A DNA stretch of 64,000 bases from Ashinkailepas kermadecensis (taxonomy: Eukaryota > Arthropoda > Thecostraca > Neolepadidae), in assembly GCA_034440615.1 (NCBI GenBank), contig JAOTOM010003700.1:52501-116500 (forward strand). Reading direction: 5' to 3'. The notes under the pieces are model-generated. The model had not been told where the DNA came from. It did not search any database and saw only the letters and a list, made by a program, of their open reading frames with translations. Positions 11,300-21,994 of this stretch are shown here, piece after piece. Every line of letters begins with the position of its first letter. Positions within the stretch are counted from its first letter, which is position 1. The translations under genes and the position numbers were made by a program.

Positions 11300-12578
11300 A
11301 AGGTAATTTCTGATTTCTTGAATTCTTTTTTAATGCAATGTTTAGGAATGTGATGAACATGATGTGACCGCTCATTTTGGTAAATATGTGTTTTAAGGTG
11401 TTTATGAATTTATGGAATGTATCATTTCAATGCAATGTTTATGAATGTGACTCAGATGATGGACCACTGATTTTCTATACAAATGCCTACATTTCAGGTT
11501 GTGAGCAAAATAACACCAAAAAGGCTTTGAATTAGGTGACATTGGGTACATTTTGTTTTCGAAATAAAAAGAAATGCAACATAACCTAACCTAACCTCCC
11601 TTTGGAGAAAAACAAAACCAACCCATCAAGTTTTAAAAATTTCAAGCAATATGTATTTTTTAAGTAAAAACGTAACCCAACCTAACCTAATCTAACATAA
11701 GCTGCTTGTGAAGAAAAAGTTCCATTTCTTTTACATTTTGTAACAATGTTTGTATTAACTGTCCAACTTAAAACATCTAAACTAAACTAACATAACCAAA
11801 CCTAGCCCATTTGTTTGCTTTATGGAGGCAAATATGTAAGAACTTTTCTTGTTACCACCTTAAAGCACAATAATTATGGTTAGGTTCGGTTGGGTCAGGT
11901 TTTTTCATTTGTAAAATTTACAGAAAATAAATTGCTGGATATTTTTCCATTTTGTTTTATAATTGTTTTCTCCAGCCCGGTTAAGCTAGGTTAGGTTAGG
12001 TTATGTTACATTTTTAATGTATTTCTATTAATTGCTGTTACCTAACTCAAAGCCAGTTTTTTAATGTTATTTTGCTCACAACCTGGAAAGTAAGCATTTG
12101 CACAAAAATGAGTGGTGCCATCAGCTTAGTGACATTTATAAACATTGGATTGGAAATTTAAATTAAAAATATTACTAAAACACCTAAAAGCACAAATGTA
12201 GTGTCCTTTCCTCTGCAAATGCATGCTTTTCAATAGGGAGTAAAAATAACACCAAAAAGGGTGTGGAGTTAGGAATATAGCATAAAAATAATGTTCAAGA
12301 TGTAAGATAACCTTACCTAACATAGTCCAACTTCCCATACAAGAAATTAATTGTGTTTAATTGAAATTTTCGAGCCATTTTTCTCAAATATTTTCAACTT
12401 AAAAAACCTAACCTAAGCTAGCCTGAACTGTTTTTTGGTGAAAAATCATTAAAAAAATTATTTCCCAACAAATTATTTTTTTTATAACTTACAACATAAG
12501 CCTAACCTAACCTGACAAACCTTACCCCTTTGTATGCTTCATGGGGGTAAAATGTGTGTAAAACTTGTCTTGTGGTTA
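11300..12578. repeat. AACCTAACC-bearing dispersed repeat, with foldback
   Basis: Units share AATGCAATGTTTA..AATGTG, GCAAAATAACACCAAAAAGG, AACATAACCTAACCTAACCT and, at the end, TGTGTGTAAAACTTGTCTTG. Between 11460 and 12110 a copy is followed by its own inverted copy (GGTTGTGAGCAAAATAACAC near 11497; its reverse complement near 12065), giving a foldback of about 650 bp. The last unit ends in GTGGTTA, where the solo LTR is inserted. Confidence 0.8.
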
Positions 12579-13784
12579 TGTAACGGTTAGCCTTGCCATA
12601 TCGCGCCAGGCACGTCCCGTCGCGCGTTTCTGTATCCCGGCACGCCGAATCCGAGTACCGATTTTGCCACCTCGGCTCTAATCTCGCGCCCGCGCTCCCC
12701 ACCCCACACGTGCCGCCGCTCATTGCCTGTTAGTGCCAATTATTGCAATGCCGGATTTATGGAACTGTTGTGCCGCCTCGGACCACGGCCTGATACTGAC
12801 ACTAATTGTTTAATCTCGCGCCCCCTCCTCATCTTTCGCAACGCCGGAAGATATATGGTACTGTTGTGCAGCCTCAGACCACTGCCTGTTATTTAAACCT
12901 ATTATTTAATCTTGCGTACGCTCCAAACCTTTCGCATAGCCAGACTTTATGACACTGTTGTGCCGCTTCGGCTCACTGCACGTTATTATCTATAATTGTT
13001 TAATCTGGCGTCCGCTCCGAATCTTTCGCAACGCGGGAAGATATATTGCACTGTTTTGCCGCCTCGGTTTATTCTCTGTTCTTGTGCCTATTATTGCCAG
13101 TGATATATTGTTAATCTCGCGCGCGCTCCAACCCTCTCGTACGCTTCACCTGAATTTATGGATGACACCTATTGACCATTATCCTAGCCTGCACCGTCAG
13201 CCGTCTTCAATTATCTAACCGACCAATCCCAGACTCTGTTACCCGCTACGCAGCGTTCTTGCAACACGTGCGCACAACGACCGCTAGCCGTATATATAGA
13301 GGGCCCCCGTCGAACGTAAGTAGGTAAGCTTAGGAGGGCAAGCTGCGAACACCTCCGGGGCCGATCCGTCTTGCACTCGCTCTCGTGACGATAGATTCTG
13401 GACAGTGTTGTGTTGTGAGTGTTGTGTTGTGTTGCCGTGAAGTCTTTACCGCGTTCCTCTGAGTCGGCTGACACTCTATTAAGTATAGCGCAACCACCAC
13501 AAGACCTGTGTGAGTTGCATCTGGTTGGAACTAGACTATCAGCGCGGCGCAAGGTGTATTACTTGTTTGACTCATTGAATGCACTATAAACACATTCTAC
13601 CGTCTGGCCCATCTATCGAGTGGAGGCGAATCATCGACCTGGCCTCAGGCACGTCATCGGTGAGAAACATCGAGGACGACTGGACGCTGGACGATATCTG
13701 CACCGCACCTAAATTTACAGGTAGCACGTCGCCGACTAGACGAGCAGACGCGGGGCTGTCCACAGAAAATAGCGGACAGTTACA
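12579..13784. mobile_element. Solo LTR (1.2 kb) of an LTR retrotransposon
   Basis: It starts TGTAACGG and ends GTTACA, so it has the TG..CA ends of an LTR, and it is flanked by a 4-bp duplication GTTA (12575-12578, 13785-13788). Removing it rejoins GTGGTTA-CCTTAA of the host repeat, as in sister copies (for example 15215). It contains a ~95-bp tandem repeat (about 12640-13150) and a TATA-like CGTATATATAGAGG at about 13288. No coding region or second LTR is present. The strand and superfamily are not certain; the TATA position suggests + orientation. Confidence 0.72.
12640..13160. repeat. ~95-bp tandem repeat inside the solo LTR
   Basis: Four to five units with ACTGTTGTGCCGCCTCGG, TTAATCTCGCG and CTTTCGCAACGCCGGAAG themes, starting near 12650, 12750, 12845, 12940 and 13035. 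It lies upstream of the TATA-like box, as U3 enhancer-type repeats do. Confidence 0.75.
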
Positions 13785-13794
13785 GTTACCTTAA

Positions 13795-14716
13795 CACACG
13801 CACTGGAGGGGGGGCGAAATCCGGCCACCCCTCTGATTTTTCGTATATAACTGCAGATTTTACCCGTCGATATACGAGATTTTCTGCGTACCTGCTTAGA
13901 AATGACTGGCGCGTCGTTTAAAGTACTACAAATGGAAATCGGCCGAAACATTTTCAAGTTAGGGGCCGCTAGAGTACAAAAAAAATCCCAGCGCCGGACC
14001 AAAAAATCGGCGCTAATGCGCTTCCCGTATATCTGCAAAAGGAAAGTGTTCTTGGCAACACTAGCGACTTGTTTGATGTATATTGATATGCTATATAGTT
14101 TCAAGGCCATGTTAGGTCAACGAGGTCAAGTCAGGTCAAGTTCATGACAGGTTAATGGAACCAAACTTGATCAACTGGAATGTTGTCATAAATGCACTAC
14201 TGTTTGTCGTTTGTACTGTTTGTCGTTGCGTTTCCATACTTTATTCATGTACTTCACTCCTTTCTTCGCGAAGCCGATTGCGCCGAGCTGTCCGACGGAG
14301 CAGTCGTGCGGGCGGTCCGGTTCCGGTAAATGGAACAGGTAACTGACCTGATAAAGTGCTGCTATATATGTGACCTGAGGTCAAATGTCGGATCTGGCAC
14401 CTGTATTGCATCATTCGTAATGTCCAAGACATCATTGATGTCCATTTTGGAGCATTGAAACACAATCACAGCGATCCATAACAATGACAAGCCAAGCCAC
14501 ACAAAACAAAAAAATTGACAAATGTGACCTCATTTGACCTTGAAGATATTGACCTAAGGTCATGAAATGTGCACACAATAGAGTTCACTATCGTACCCAT
14601 GCACCCTCCAAATTTCGTGCCTCCAGCTTTAATAGGAGCCGAGATCTTATGGAGGCGGAATACACCCCCCTCCCCCTCCAGTGCGCGTAATTTTCAGAGG
14701 CCCTCAAGGGCGCGTG
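13795..14716. mobile_element. TTAA-target non-autonomous DNA element, copy 1
   Basis: A 922-bp element lies between two TTAA sites (13791-13794, 14717-14720). Inverted ends read CACACGCACTGGAGGG and CACGCGCCCTTGAGGG. There is no transposase. It is inserted in the AACCTAACC-family repeat, which continues at GCTGCGATAATACC. It carries TGACCTGAGGTCA (14371-14383). A second copy lies in opposite orientation at 26305-27216. The TTAA duplication is that of piggyBac-like or Kolobok-like elements; I do not choose between them. Confidence 0.85.
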
Positions 14717-14720
14717 TTAA

Positions 14721-15240
14721 GCTGCGATAATACCTGGCTTTTTGGGTATATTTTCAGCTCATGGTACTCTCTAACTTCTTTTAATTTCTTTTTTAATGCA
14801 GTGTTTATTAATGTGCTGAACATGATGTAACCGCTCATTTCCTCTGCAGATGCACACTTTTCAATTGTGAGGCAAAATAACACCCAAAAGGGGGCTTGGA
14901 TTTGAGTAATATAGGATGAAAAATAATGTTCAAATAAAACAAAAGATGTAACATAGCCTAACCTAACCTAGCCTAGCCTTCCATGCAAGAAATAATTTTT
15001 TTTAATGCCCAATTTCTAAACATTTTTTTTGTTCTCAAACATTTTCAACTTAAAAAGTCTAACATAACCTAATCTTGCTTGAACCGTTTTTGAATATTTT
15101 TTTTCGGGGAAAATTTACTAACAACAAAAGCCTAGCCTAACGCAACTAGGCCAAACCCAGTGCCTTTGAATGATTCGTGGAGGTAAAATGGGTGTAAAAC
15201 CTGTTTTGTGGTTACCTTAGACTGCAATAATACCTCTTTT
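14721..15240. repeat. AACCTAACC-bearing dispersed repeat, next unit
   Basis: The same family as 11300-12578: AATGCAGTGTTTATTAATGTG, CTGCAGATGCACACTTTTCA, CATAGCCTAACCTAACCTAG, and the terminal part GGTGTAAAACCTGTTTTGTG before GTTACCTTAGACTGCAATAA. Confidence 0.82.
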
Positions 15241-16489
15241 TGTGCTACCTGGTGCACGTGATGAACCTCCATCTGCATGCTGCATGAGAGCATTGCACTT
15301 ATTGCTTCACAAAGAACAATAACATGTTGAAAGTACTATATTTTCAGGAATGGAATCCTGTGCTGATAACATTTTCTGAGTTATACATTTGCAGATCAGA
15401 TCTACATCATTTGTGTTAATAAATATGATAAATTCATAGAGATGCATACACCGGTTTGTGGACAAGAAGTTATTCTGATGATTTCTGATGCATTGGAAAA
15501 TTACAAGTTTTCATGATAGAAGCAGGCAAAGTTAAAGTACTTATATCTCAATAAGTGGTCAGTTCACTAACAAGACAGCAAATTCACTCAAATAGCATTC
15601 CAAACACCAGGTGGCCCACTCTTTTTACAAGTTTAAAATCGATGACAGTGCTTTCTTGAATCATGTTTAAAGCGCATGAAGGAAATGTATTGCTGACACT
15701 TGTAAGGAACTGGTGTGTGTAACGTTTAATTAATATTTATAATGTACTGATGTTTGAACACCAATTATAGCTCTCTATTCTAAATAGCATAGGAAGTATG
15801 ATGTCATATATCATGGCTAATTTATAGGCAAAATGTTATGCAGCAGATTCCCTGCATTGTTACTTAGTTATTTCGGCTTTAGGACACATCGACCATGTTG
15901 ATCATATAGCTCCCTGCATTGTTGTTAACTGATATATCAGTATGTTTGCAAATTCACTTATGAGTGAATCCATACCATTCCCACTGGGGTATAAAAGCTA
16001 CATCATAACATTGCTTCTACAATGCATATAACATAAAACCATCTCGATTGTCCTACTTATTCAGGACACCATAGAAGTCAATTAATGAAAATGTTACTTC
16101 ATCCCCTGTATTGTTAATGTAAACAGAAGTCTCTTGAACCATATGTTATGTCCTTCACAGTGTTGCTCCATCCAACTCCAACCCCAGCCCTGACCAAACT
16201 TCAGGAGCGCATCCATCTCCAAAGCAGTCCGTGGAAGAAGGTATGTATTGCAGCACAACTGCTGTGATCTGAATTCTATGGTGTCCCTGTTGCCTTATAA
16301 TCCATCCTTGCTGATCCATGTAGCAGATGACTTTCCTCAAACTGTCTGGATAACTGGGGAGTTGAAATCACATGTGAGTGATGAAACAGATGAACTATTC
16401 GTGGATTCTTATGTTGCATCATTGCATGGCACAGTGACATACCGAATGGGGGAGGGGGGAATTGTGGGCAGTTTCCTCCCCCTCCCCTC
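15241..16489. other. Intron B-C: A+T-rich, nothing recognised
   Basis: About 1.2 kb of A+T-rich sequence without likely exons, inverted repeats or tandem structure that I can see. Confidence 0.55.
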
Positions 16490-17430
16490 CTGAGGTTGTG
16501 GGGCCCCAACAAATCCGCCGAGCTCAGGAAAAAATGCGCCATGCTCCCTAAAAATCCCACTCGGTCCACCAAAATCGCACCAGGGCTCAGAAAAATCAAA
16601 TTGGGGGCCCCCAAAAGTAGCGCAGGGGCCCCTGATAATGACGCTGGGGCCTCAAAAGTTTGCACCTGGACCCCTGAAAATCACGCTGGGGCCGCAAAAA
16701 AAGCCGTGCCGGGGTGCAGGGAAATCACGACAGGGGCCACAAACGGTCGGGCCGGGATCTCCTGAAAATCACGCTGAGACTGGGGGTACTAAGAATTCTC
16801 GCCCGGGCCCCTGCAAATCACGCTAGAGGCATGACAGGTCCCATCGGGGCTCTAAAAGCCTCGTTGAGATCACCCAACAAATGAAGCTGGGGAAATGAAA
16901 AACAGTCCGGACACGGAAAATCAATCTGGGACCTCAACAATGGCTCCAAAGGCCCACAAAACTTGTTGGGCCCAAAAAAACGTGTCGTAGCCACCAAAAC
17001 TCGCGCAAGGGATCCCAACAAGTCACCACGGGGCCCAAAAAATCGCACTTAGACCAAAACAAAATTCACGCAGCTTCTCTTGAAAATCTCACTGGGGCCA
17101 AAATGTCGCGCCGGAGCCCTACAAGTTGCAGCTGGCTTCCCAAGAACAAATATATACCCGGAATGTCACCCTGCGGACACAAAAATTGCGTCAAGGATCC
17201 ACAAAATAAGAAGTCGTCGGACGCCCGAAAAGAAACCTGTTGGGGCACCGGAAAAAAAACACAACGCACCGAGTGCCCGAAGATTCGTACGGGGGTCCAA
17301 AAATAACCTGCATGGGGCTTACAAGAAATAGACTTCACCACAAAAACCACAAGGAGACTCCATCGAATCGACCAGAGCACCGGAAAATTCAGAATGGGTA
17401 CCGAAAGAAAATTATCCGAAGGGCCTTTCT
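16490..17430. repeat. Degenerate GGGGCCCC..AAAATC tandem array
   Basis: Roughly 28-30 diverged units of ~32 bp built on the theme GGGGCCCCTGAAAATCACGC. The same theme occurs in reverse orientation at 54770-55410. Divergence is high, so the array is old or built of variant units. Confidence 0.8.
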
Positions 17431-18199
17431 ACTCTCGACCGTGCAATCTGCGGAAAAAAACACGTTGAGCAGCCGCAGTGGCGTACTAAAGGGAAAAATG
17501 CCCCTCCCTAATGTTAGGCACCAAGGAATTACTTTCACCCATCGTCATCACAGTTCAGGTCTGCTGTGCTCTGATGCTCCATCAAGGCCGGTGTGTTTTA
17601 GCCTGCATCTGATCGCTGAAGTATTTATTTAAGCCGGTATGTGTTTGTTGGTGTGTGGAGTGAGGAGGAGGGTAACGGTGACGGTGACGGTGACGATAGA
17701 TCCGAGCCCACCATGTGGCACTGCAGTCGCATGCTATTACTCAGAGTTGTTATGTTGACATGTACTGTGCACTGCTCTTTTAATTATGTGACTTCACCAG
17801 TTATTGGACGATTTTCTCCGTTGGTGAGGATGCTGAATAAACATAAACATGCACACCGTCGAATACAAAATCAGAATTTCTGAGATCTGAAAATATAGTG
17901 GGCGAAATCCGATGAGTTTTTGGTCGTGGGGGGTCTAGTCTTTTTCGTCTCTCTTTACAGAGAGACGAAAAAAACATTATATATGAAAATGTAACCAATA
18001 AATGGCTGATAGCCATTTATTTTCAAGAGACTGACTGTATTTTTCACATTCCCGCATGTGTATCCCGCATGTGCATGTGCATCCCACTGCATTCCCGCAA
18101 GCAAGATACAACAATTTCAATGCAAGATAAAATCAAGTGGCTATGTAAAAGTGTTGTATGTAAAAGTGTTGTATGTAAAAGTGTTGTATGTAAAAGTAC
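17431..18199. other. Intron B-C: short repeats and a hairpin
   Basis: No gene is seen. It holds a (GGTGAC)n stretch near 17670-17695, a perfect hairpin at 17941-17972 and three to four copies of the 15-mer GTAAAAGTGTTGTAT at about 18147-18197. Confidence 0.6.
17941..17972. other. Perfect hairpin, 14-bp stem and TTAC loop
   Basis: TTTTTCGTCTCTCT is followed by TTAC and its exact reverse complement. It may be a small DNA-element remnant or a structured RNA. No neighbouring signal decides. Confidence 0.7.
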
Positions 18200-19191
18200 C
18201 TATGTACAAGTGGAAAATTTACCACATTTTACTTGACCTGACCAGATCAGGTCAAATATTAGGTATGTGACCTTAGATCGAGGGTGCTAAGTGACCTAGG
18301 ATCATCCGACACCTATTTTTGGCGATTTGAGGGGACAAACCGATTGGCGTTGGTTTGATCGCTCCAGTCCAATACTGTGAGAAATAATTTGCAGTTATGT
18401 GCGATGACCTAAGATGACCTTGCAGAGGTCATAGAGTAAATGATTGACTCGCATATTCATAAACGACCTCAAAGTGCATGACATTTACAGAGGACAATCG
18501 AGGCCAACTACGTACTCAAGTAGGAATACTTTTTACTCCGAAACTATGACCTCAGGTCAATGTCATGGAGTAGACTAGGGAGGTCATGTAATGTATCAAT
18601 CGACACGTCTTGGCGATACAAGCACAATGACGGCAATTTCAGCCTTCTAGTTCAATGCAGTGCGATATAATGCGCAGAAATGTGCCAGTGATTTCAGGTG
18701 ACCTCAGCTGACCTTGGTGTGGTCACTGAGCACAAATGTCAGCGGTAACATTGAGAATAGCTTCCAACTACACGCCATAACCGTTGGAGGTCATTCCGAG
18801 AGCAAATATGTAACCAGGAAACATTTGTATATTTTATTATGGGCCTATAATGGGGGAAGCCATGGCCGCGACCTGACCTCAGGTCAACGCTACGAAAAAA
18901 CCGTGATATACATATTATAGTCCCTGATAAGATCATGACGTGATATAAGTTTGAAATAAATCGCCCAATTATTGTGGGAGTGATGCCACCTAGACCTCCG
19001 AGGGATGTGGGTCACTTCGCCTGACCTGATGACCTGACTTGAGATGACGCAGGGTCAAAAATTTCTGAGGATATGCGGAAAAAACCAATGAGCAGCCCTG
19101 CGAGGTTTCGCCTTGCTAACCCGATTAGTATGGCGGCAAAGTAGGAAAACCGCAGGGGGGCAGATATCTGCCCCCCCCGGACGTGCGCGGG
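18200..19191. repeat. AGGTCA-rich repeat, with a TTAA-element right end
   Basis: The stretch is dense in TGACCT/AGGTCA half-sites, including two TGACCTCAGGTCA palindromes (18547-18559, 18874-18886). It ends with the 22-bp palindrome GGGGGGCAGATA-TCTGCCCCCC (19155-19176) and GTGCGCGGG before TTAA (19192-19195). This resembles the ends of the TTAA element at 43208-44021. The matching left end was not found. Confidence 0.55.
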
Positions 19192-19267
19192 TTAAATTAA
19201 AAAAAAATAAAAAAATATAGACAATCTGACGTCCAGTCGACTTTCTATATCCGCGTTTCTCAAGGTT

Positions 19268-20511
19268 ATATACTGCCGTTCAATAATAAATGTACCAAGG
19301 CTTGTGATCAGAAAACTTTCTACAAACTTAAAAATGAGCTTTCGTGGTGAAATAAAACATTTCTGTGGCAGATATACTATATTCATTAAAGTGTTCAGGA
19401 ATCAGCACACTTGGTGCTCGTAATCCAGCACACCCACATGTTCGTGTTCGGAATACAACACACTACTACGAAATTATTGTTTGTTTTAAAGTTGTTCTTT
19501 GTGGGCGTTTACAGAATATTCATCAAAATAAACTGCTTAAATACGGATAGATTGTTCATATTTACATTCTGTAAACACCGCATAATTACTGGTTAGGCCA
19601 TTCTGAGGAAGCAGTACAGCCATTCATTGAATGACGTCTTATGTGTTCGGAGACCCCCTCTTCGCATACCCCCAGATACCCCCTCATGTCTTGGACGTAC
19701 TAAAATATTAGACATACCTCAAGTCTGTTGTGATCTACTTATGGAGCCATGAACACCTGCAGCTCATACTTAGGCGTTCAATAATAAATATACAAAGGTT
19801 TGTGGTCACAAAAGTTGCCACAACCTAAAAATAAGTTTTCATCTTGTAATAAAACATTTCAGTGGGAGATGTACAACATTCATTAAAGTGTTCGGAAACA
19901 CCACACCTAGTGTTTGTAATCCAGCACAACCACATTTTCGTGTTCGGGATATAAGACTCCACTGCGAAATAATTGTTTGTTTTAAAGTTGCTCTTTGTGA
20001 ACGTTTACAAAATTATAATCAAAATATGCCGTTTAATTATGGATAGACTATTCGTTTTTGCATTCTGTAAACACCGTATAATTACGGGATGGGCCATTCT
20101 AAGGAAACGGTACAGTCATTCATTTAATGATGCCTTACGTGTTCGGAGACCCCCTCATGTCTTGGATGTAATAAAATACCAGACATACCTCAATTCCAAT
20201 GTGATCTACTTATAGAGCTGTGAACACTTGCAGCTCATACACAGCCGTTAAATAATACATTTGTCAAGCTTGTGATCAGAACAGTTTCCACAAACCTAAA
20301 AATTGGGCCTTTGTCATGAAATAAAACATTTCTGTGAGAGATATACAACATTCATTAAAGTGTTCAGGAAACAGCACACTTCGTGTTTGTAATACAGCAC
20401 ATCCACATTTTCGTGTTCGGAATACAAAACACCACTACGAAATAATTGACTGTTTTAAAGTTGCTCTTTGTGAGCGGTTACAGGATTTATATTACAAGAA
20501 ACTGTTTAAAT
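19268..20511. repeat. ~480-500-bp tandem repeat, 2.5 units
   Basis: Units begin GCCGTTCAATAATAAAT and include AAGTGTTCAGGAA.CAGCACAC, TTTTAAAGTTG, GCCATTCTGAGGAAGC and ACCCCCTCATGTCTTGGA, starting at about 19272, 19766 and 20244. The third unit is interrupted at TTAAAT (20506-20511) by the LINE nest and resumes at 25626. Confidence 0.88.
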
Positions 20512-20616
20512 AAAGTCATAAAGTATTAAGGCTTAATAAGAGCCACAGGGGGCCCATCCGGGTTAAGCCTATCTGGAAAAGGTACTAGAAATGTACATAC
20601 TCTCACCCCAATCAAT

Positions 20617-21221
20617 TTTCCCAATCCCAATTCCCAAACCCAATCAATTTTCGTCCTCTCTGCGCGAGTTGGGCTGGGATAGGATCGAGGAGATGGTGCG
20701 ACACCGTGACCTGTGCAACGCACACAAAGCCATACACGGCGCGAACTGCCCATCTGCCATCAGGGAAATGTTTGTTGAACGCTCGGCTGTGTCGGAGAGA
20801 AGCACCGATGCTGGGGCACTTCACCTGCAACGGTGTAGGTTACCAGCCACCCAGCGGGGCTTCTCCTACCGCTCCACTCTCCAGTGGAATGCGCTTCCCG
20901 GTCAAGCACGCGACACAATTAGCCGTGCTACCTTCGTGCGTGCTATCAGCCTCAACCATACAACTAGGTAGCTTGGTGACCTGCGTGAAGAACCATACCA
21001 GAGTCGCAATGCTTGTCTGTATTCGATGTCATGAGCAGCTGAATGAATTTCTAGCCGGTATTTTTACGAAGCTGCACCGTCCGTAAATTGTAATGAGATT
21101 TTATCCTTTATCTTTTACAATTTTATCTAACGTGATGGCAGGAATGTGATCAATTGACTAGGTATTTCGTAAGTTCCACAATATGGCAGTGCCTTAATAA
21201 ATGACTTTGACTTTGACTTTG
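20617..21221 (+). mobile_element. Second LINE fragment (RT C-terminus and 3' UTR) inside the first
   Basis: It is flanked by AATCAAT (20610-20616, 21222-21228). The frame from about 20650 reads LRELGWDRIEEMVRHRDLCN .. FSYRSTLQWNALPGQARD, the C-terminal tail seen after the reverse transcriptase in CR1/L2-like LINEs. The 3' end is (TGACTTT)n, a simple-repeat tail. The left end carries AATCAATTTT twice. The element is strongly 5'-truncated and has no RT core. Confidence 0.72.
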
Positions 21222-21994
21222 AATCAATCCCTTATCCCAAGTTCCTAGGAAGCTATATATCCCAGCCTATCTAGCACCACTCACTTGCTACCGCATAACA
21301 CCCTCAACAATCACAAGCTCCTCTCATCATACCCATCGTGCCACCATAGACAATCTCATCAGCATCACATCCCGAAGGAAGGTGCCGAATCCACTGCTAG
21401 GCACACCCCACACAAATTCATAAAGCGTTCAGACTTAATAAGAGACTCACTTGCTATTGCATAATACACTCAAAAATTACAAACTCCTCCCATCATACCC
21501 ATTGTGCTACCATAGACAATCTCATCAGTATCACATCCCGAAGGAAGGTGCTGAATCCACTGCTAGGTACACCCTATATAAAGTTATGAAGCGTTTAGAC
21601 TTAATGAGAGACTCACTTGCTATTGCATAACACACTCAACAGTTTCAAACTGCTCCCAACTCCAAACTCCTCCCTGCCGATCAACCCTCCCTGGAATACA
21701 GAAAAACAAGCCCCCTATTCTTATAATGATTGTCTATGCCGTTTTTAAAGATGTTCAGTGTGTTGCTACTGACAATAGTTCCTGGCAGCTAGTTCCAGTG
21801 TTCTACTACCCTGTTGGTGAAGAAAGACTGTCTTAACCATGTCCTGCTGTGATTAACTTTAATTTTGAATTGATGAGCTCTAATTGCATCATTTCTGTTA
21901 AATTCAAACATTTCCCTGAGATATCCTTGTTCCTGACCATGAACAAATTTAAAAACCTCGATGAGATCTCCTCTCAGCCTTCTATATCTAAGTG

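Noticed and set aside
11575..12010. Telomeric CCTAA repeat or chromosome end
   Set aside because: Only two to three motif copies in a row, repeated at four internal loci within the same dispersed repeat.
13579..13794. 71-codon frame after the LTR-like region, possibly gag
   Set aside because: It lies inside the TG..CA-bounded solo LTR and has no gag features.
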